Source: Begonia masoniana
Lineage: Eukaryota > Streptophyta > Magnoliopsida > Cucurbitales > Begoniaceae
Length of the DNA stretch: 64,000 nucleotides
Assembly: GCA_022432975.1 (NCBI GenBank)
Contig: CM039505.1
Coordinates: forward strand, 50,241,897-50,305,896
Reading direction: 5' to 3'
Shown in pieces: positions 59,116 through 64,000 of the stretch. The position numbers and the translations under genes were made by a program. The stretch's first letter is position 1. The number at the start of each line of letters is the position of its first letter. The notes under the pieces are model-generated. The model did not search any database, had not been told where the DNA came from, and was given only the letters and a program-made list of their open reading frames with translations.

Positions 59116-59460
59116 ATCTCCCCCTTTTTGATGATGACAATCTATAAGTATAAATTTGATTAAATAAGTCTCTCCCCCATAGTTCTAGCTCCCCCCACAG
59201 CATATGCATACTTTAAAACTATCATATCCAGATTTCACAGATAATCATACCTGCTACAGAATCATCAACAATGATCAAAAAAACAAATTGGACTTATCAT
59301 CATTTAAATCAACAATCTCCCCCTTTTTGATGATGACAATCTATAAGTATAAATTGATTAAATAAGTCTCTCCCCCATAGTTCTAGCTCCCCCACAGCAT
59401 ATGCAATACTTTAAAAACATCATATCCAGATTTCACAGATTAATCTCATACAGGCTATCA
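59075..59460. repeat. ~199-bp tandem duplication spanning the LTR/polypurine-tract border
   Basis: The block with ATCATCATTTAAATC or TTATCATCATTTAAATC, CAACAATCTCCCCCTTTTTG, GTTCTAGCTCCCC and CATATCCAGATTTCACAG occurs twice, 199 bases apart (CAACAATCTC at 59111 and 59310). Each copy carries an LTR start and an adjacent polypurine tract. Confidence 0.9.
59116..59129 (-). other. Sirevirus polypurine tract
   Basis: AAAAAGGGGGAGAT on the minus strand directly before the LTR start TGTTG. Further GGGGGAG-type tracts lie near 59172, 59192, 59317, 59372 and 59537; such clustering is typical of Sireviruses. Confidence 0.85.
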
Positions 59461-59648
59461 GAAGATCAAACAATGATCAAAGTGTATCAATAAATCTATC
59501 AAACAATTATCAGAGTGTATCAATCATCTGTGTTCTCCCCCATTGTCATTATCAAAAACAAATAAACACAGAAGAATATAAAATGTGAAACAGCAAAGGA
59601 AAAGAAAAAAAAATTGTTCAATGAGTCACAAAAAGACTAACATCCTAA

Positions 59649-62273
59649 TTAAGTTAAGTTCTTAATATGTGTCCACATTTCTTGGAGAAAGAAAGAAAAC
59701 ACCGCTGGGTCCAAACTTGGTTGATCAGTAACAGAAGCAGGAGCAGGAGCAGGGAGAGGAATATGAGGTTGATAAGATGCCCAAATTAGTGCCAGAAACT
59801 CCATCCAGTCCATACACGGAGGGAGCACTGGTGGAGGAACTGATGAAGAAGCCGCCTGAGAGGAGCCTTGATATAGCACCATGTCTATACATGGTGAAGA
59901 GTGGGAGGAGGACGCAGAGACAGAAGAAACTGCTTGTACCTTGGCTTGCAGCTCAGCTTGATGTATATCCAAAGACATGAAACGCTCATCATTCACTGCA
60001 GGTCTGAAAACAAGAGGGAGAAAGTCTGCATCACACGGCTCAGGGGAAGACTGAGGAGGTGGAGACGGTTCAGGTTGGAGAGCCTCCACTCGAGTCTTAA
60101 GCTCCCGAAGTTCCCGAGAGAAAAACTTATGAATGCTATCCAGTTTTTGATCCATTTGACCCTTAGCCACAACAGCATCTTTTTGCAGATCCTCTTTGAG
60201 CTGATTGATCAAACCATTCATATCAGAGCTCAATTCCACTTTGTTCTGTGTCAGTTTTGTCTCAAGCTTACTTTGAAAAGAGCTGAAGGCTTTCTCAAGA
60301 TTATCTAGTCTTCAACTCATTGTAGTGTGTCTCACTCATGGAAGATCTCCTTTGATATGTTAAAGGAGTGGCAGGGGTACTCTGCAAAATTTCTTCAGGG
60401 AGAAGTACTGCAGGAGCAATTTGGACTATTGGAGCAGTTTGGATTGGAGGAGCAGAAAGTGGAGGAGGAGGAGGGGAGGAGGAGGAGGAGGAGGAGGAGG
60501 AGGAGGAGGAGGAGGAGGAGGAGGAGGAGGAGGAGGAGGAGGAGGAGGAGGAGGAGGAGGAGGAGGAGGAGGAGGAGGAGGAGGAGGAGGAGGAGGAGGA
60601 GGAGGAGGAGGAGGAGGAGGAGGAGGAGGAGGAGGAGGAGGAGGAGGAGGAGGAGGAGGAGGAGGAGGAGGAGGAGGAGGAGGAGGAGGAGGAGGAGGAG
60701 GAGGAGGAGGAGGAGGAGGAGGAGGAGGAGGAGGAGGAGGAGGAGGAGGAGGAGGAGGAGGAGGAGGAGGAGGAGGAGGAGGAGGAGGAGGAGGAGGAGG
60801 AGGAGGAGGAGGAGGAGGAGGAGGAGGAGGAGGAGGAGGAGGAGGAGGAGGAGGAGGAGGAGGAGGAGGAGGAGGAGGAGGAGGAGGAGGAGGAGGAGGA
60901 GGAGGAGGAGGAGGAGGAGGAGGAGGAGGAGGAGGAGGAGGAGGAGGAGGAGGAGGAGGAGGAGGAGGAGGAGGAGGAGGGATGACTGGAGATATAGAAG
61001 CTGGTGGAGGCAGAGTTGGTAATGTGGAGTGAACTGGAGGACCATGTTTGATTATCGAAGAAATTGCTCGAAGTACCGGAGAGATGGGTGGAAGAGCAGG
61101 CTGAGAAGGCAGTAGGAGAGAAGGTGGAGATGAAGTAGGAGGAGGAAGACTAGGTGCAGGAGCAGAAATAGCTTCAAAGGGATGAGCTGAAGCAAATGAA
61201 GCAGGGGGTCTTGGCGTTGGTGGAGGAAGGTGGGAGCGTGAGACCAGAGAATGAGGAGGGGAAATATCAAAGGCAGGAATCTCTGAGTCACCACCTCCTT
61301 CTTGCATTGAGGACTCATCATCCAAAGGCAATTTCCTTTTGCCTTTTCTGACAGCTGCTACCTTAGTATCCCTAGCTTTGGATGGATCCATGACAAACTC
61401 CCCTTTTCTATTTCTCTTAATTCTCATTCTGTTCAGTGTAGCCTTGGAATAATAACTAGAAGGTTTAAGACAGGAAGGTTCATCATCCTCAGGAAATTCA
61501 ACTTCAAATTTCTGAAAGATCTTCATGAGGAGGAGGTTGTAGGGAAGGGATTGAGACTTGGTAGTAACACTTAGAATCATTCATCTCAGAATAACATATC
61601 CTATATCAAGAGGGGTCTTAAAGTAGATCGAAAAAAGAACAGCCAATTCCATGTTACTAACTTCATCATAATGACCACCTTTAGGAATAACATTATAGCT
61701 GATCATTTGATGAAAAAGTCTAGCTCTAATGGTTAAGTGTTTGCTTTTTAAGGAGTTGGGAATATTGTTCGGGTCAAGGGCAATTTATTTCAAAAATTGT
61801 TGACCATCAGGAGTTCCAACAAATGGAGGCTCTTACCCTGACAAGTAGAATTGGTGATGTTTGTCTAGATAAGGATACCCCAGAAGTTCATTTAAGAAAG
61901 AGGAGGTTAAAACTATGCGTTTTCCATACACATAGCTCGACACAGTAGATTGGTCAGAAGAATAGCCAAGATTGGCATAAAACAGTTTAACAGCCGTGGG
62001 GTAAAAGAAGGATTCAACTTCGAATAACCCAATTAATCCAATATCTGTCAAAGGTTCTACTAAATTAAAACCAACCAACTCATCAGGAGAAATACCCCTA
62101 CTAGGAATAAGAGTTTTGAACTTGAAATCATCGTGATACCTCGATTCTACAAACTGAGTGAAGAAAAAGTGAGTTGGCCAATTTGTAGCCCGAGGCTGTT
62201 CTCGAGGCTGTCTAGCAGGGAGCTTGGCCTTTTTAGAGGCGGGTTCCTTGCCAGCCCTTGAAGAAGACTCCAT
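59649..62273 (-). pseudogene. Sirevirus ORF2, decayed
   Basis: The ATG at 62273 opens MESSSRAGKEPASKKAKLPA. The first ~147 residues hold the 'putative plant transposon protein' type domain (FVESRYHDDFKF, PSRGISPDELVGF, AVKLFYANLGY, YGKRIVLTSSFLNELLGYP). In-frame stops follow at 61833, near 61788 and near 61582. The frame then reads a basic nuclear-signal-like stretch (RMRIKRNRKGEF, AVRKGKRK), a Pro/Ser-rich region and a huge polyproline run. An extra base near 60474 shifts the frame out of the run, and another change near 60301-60320 returns it to a C-terminal part (196 codons from 60239) with coiled-coil-like QLKEDLQKD and a Pro/Ser tail. The role of Sirevirus ORF2 is not established; it is sometimes called envelope-like. 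This copy cannot make the full protein. Confidence 0.8.
60462..60981. repeat. (GGA)n trinucleotide expansion, ~170 units
   Basis: About 520 bp of uninterrupted GGA on the plus strand except for one extra G near 60474. On the coding (minus) strand it is CCT, giving polyproline in ORF2. The long frames in all six readings here are artefacts of the repeat. Assembly length is unreliable. Confidence 0.97.
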
Positions 62274-62566
62274 TGAACGATAGAAGAGAATGACAGAGTG
62301 CAATCGCGAAGGAGAGAAGGGTTTTTGGAGAGGAGAAAAATGTCTGTCAGAGCAGAAGCTTGTGAAAGAGCGCGAAAGATGAAGCGTCTTTGTAAAGAAA
62401 GAGTTTAAATGAGGTAGGGCATCGCCCGAAGAGAGGAAAACTAAGCATTGGAATCGGATCGCCCGATGGTGTACACGTGTCATCAGATTAGAAAAAAATA
62501 TATCATCCGGTGCATATACATCTTCCGATGAATAGTAAATGACCGGGCGATGTAATCACAAAAGGC

Positions 62567-64000
62567 TTAACTTTTCTCACATTTCATAAGTCCTAACCTT
62601 ATTCTTATTCCACATAAGGTTTTCTCATCTAAAGGCTTTGTGAAGATATCTGCCAATTGATCTTCGGAATTGGCAAACGCTAAAGATATATCACCTCTTT
62701 GAACATGATCACGAATGAAGTGATATCTTACATCTATGTGCTTGGTTCTAGAATGCTGAATAGGATTTTTAGAAATGTTTATGGCACTGGTGTTATCACA
62801 CCGAATAGGAATCCTATCATAAAACAGATTGTAGTCCTCTAGAGTTTGCTTCATCCAAAGCATTTGTGTACAGCAACTGCCTGCAGCAATATATTCACTC
62901 TCAGCAGTTGACAATGCATTAGAATTCTGTTTCTTAGAATACCAAGACACTAGAGATTCTCCTAAGAATTGACAAGTGCCACTGGTGCTCTTCCTATCAA
63001 TTAGACTACCAGCATAGTCAGAATCAGAATATCCTACTAGATCAAAGGAGGTACCCTTCGGATACCATAAACCTAAATCAGGTGTCCCACTTAAATATTT
63101 AAAAATCCTTTTGACAGCAGTTAAGTGAGATTCCTTAGGAGCAGCCTGAAATCTAGCACATAAACAAACACTAAAGAGTATATCTGGCCTACTTGCAGTC
63201 AGATACAACAGAGAACCAATCATACCACGATATTTCTTGATATCCACACTTATACCATTTTCATCCTTGTCCAATTTAGTAGTGGTACTCATGGAAGTTT
63301 TAGACGATTTGACAGTTTCTAAACCAAATTTCTTAAGAAGTTCCTTAATGTACTTTTCTTGACAGAAGAAAATTCCATCAGGAGATTGACTAATCTGGAA
63401 TCCTAAGAAAAATTTTAACTCCCTCATCATACTCATCTCAAATTCACTTTGCATGAGGGAGGAAAACTCATTACACATTTTTACATTTGTTGATCCAAAA
63501 ATAATGTCATCGACATAAATTTGAACTAACAGAATATCCTTATCCTTTTGCATGGTAAATAGAGTTGAATCAGAGTTACCCTTTTTGAAATTTCTTTCCT
63601 CAAGGAAATTCTTCAACCTATCGTACCAAGCTCTAGGAGCCTGTTTAAGACCATAGAGAGCTTTCCTTAACTTATAGACATAGTCGGGTTTGTCAAAAGC
63701 TTCAAAACCTAAAGGTTACTCAACAAAAACTTCTTCTATAATATATCCATTTAAGAATGCACTCTTTACATCCATTTGAAAGAGTGTGAAGTTTTTGAAG
63801 CAAGCAAACACAAGAAGCATCCTAATTGACTCTAATCTAGCTACAGGGGCAAAAGATTCCTCAAAATCAATACCCTCTTCTTGAGAGTATCCCTTAGCAA
63901 CTAGTCTAGCCTTGTTTCTCACAACAATCCCATTTTCATCCAATTTATTCTTATAAACCCATTTGGTTCCAATAATGGGATGATCCTTAGGCCGTGGAAC
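62567..64000 (-). pseudogene. Sirevirus pol: reverse transcriptase and RNase H (partial, one stop)
   Basis: The N-terminal part is cut by the window edge. From 64000 leftward it reads [56 protein letters not shown], then an in-frame TAA at 63716-63718, then LYGLKQAPRAWYD, the catalytic YVDD at 63506-63517, GFQISQS, RNase H GYSDSDYAG, DRKSTSGT, STAESEYIAA, SCCTQMLWMKQ, CDNTSAI and HIDVRYHFIRDHV. The SCC.Q.LWMKQ and HFIRDHV variants are typical of the SIRE lineage. Apart from the one stop the frame is open to the TGA or TAA at 62567, so decay is slight. The gap to ORF2 (62274-62566) is noncoding and holds CCGGGCGATG-type motifs. Confidence 0.93.

Larger units (their letters stand above)
57673..64000 (-). 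mobile_element. Sirevirus-type (SIRE/Maximus) copia element, 3' half
   Basis: Minus-strand element running off the right edge. Reading leftward from 64000: pol (reverse transcriptase and RNase H), an extra ORF2, clustered polypurine tracts, and the 3' LTR ending at 57673. An additional ORF after pol and multiple GGGGGAG tracts within TCATCATCAAAAAGGGGGAG contexts are Sirevirus hallmarks. It was inserted into E6; the left flank ATGTA (57668-57672) should recur beyond the window if the insertion is intact. Pol has one stop and ORF2 several, so this copy is defective. Confidence 0.92.

Noticed and set aside
60327..61045. Long Arg-, Glu-, Gly- and Leu-rich frames
   Set aside because: All are the (GGA)n repeat read in different frames; only the minus polyproline frame belongs to a former gene.

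Overview
The window is plant nuclear DNA, almost certainly from a eudicot. It is AT-rich, uses GT-AG intron signals, encodes plant-specific VQ and OSR/ARGOS-type proteins, and is dominated by LTR retrotransposons, solo LTRs and a hAT transposon. I cannot name the species from sequence alone.

Layout. 0-7.7 kb: a single-exon VQ-motif gene (809-1225, +), then AT-rich intergenic DNA. 7.7-13.1 kb: a complete, very young Ty1/copia element with 648-bp LTRs that differ at one site and a 5-bp target duplication; its polyprotein frame is broken once. 13-19 kb: intergenic DNA with a 41-bp minisatellite, a weak candidate transcription unit, and an OSR1/ARGOS-like gene (17134-17364, -). From memory, the Arabidopsis relatives of these two genes (SIB2 and OSR1) lie close together on chromosome 2, so this looks like old gene order whose spacer has been filled with repeats.

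19.3-51.4 kb: a tandem array built from an intron-exon fragment of a CDC48-type AAA+ ATPase gene, probably CDC48B-like. There are about 14 units of ~1.1 kb (type I), then about 7-8 units of ~580 bp (type II). Both parts have higher-order structure: a three-unit ~3.34-kb period in type I, and an alternating A/B dimer in type II. No unit encodes a whole ATPase. Five LTR-like insertions interrupt the array, each with TG...CA ends and an exact 5-bp target duplication: a three-deep nest (E1 containing E3 containing E2) in the first unit, plus E4 and E5. A sixth (E6, 56928) is cut by a later insertion. All six carry the same splice-signal layout around a ~50-nt mini-exon, although they belong to three sequence families. 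This is the most unexpected signal in the window.

51.4-57.7 kb: AT-rich direct repeats like those left of the array, a deleted hAT element (8-bp target duplication), quiet intergenic DNA, a fold-back repeat, and the truncated E6. 57.7-64 kb: the 3' half of a Sirevirus-type copia element on the minus strand, consisting of an LTR, clustered polypurine tracts, a decayed ORF2 with a ~500-bp (GGA)n expansion, and pol. It runs off the right edge.

Only the VQ and OSR-like genes look like functional host genes. The rest is mobile or amplified DNA, and several tandem arrays may be mis-sized in the assembly.
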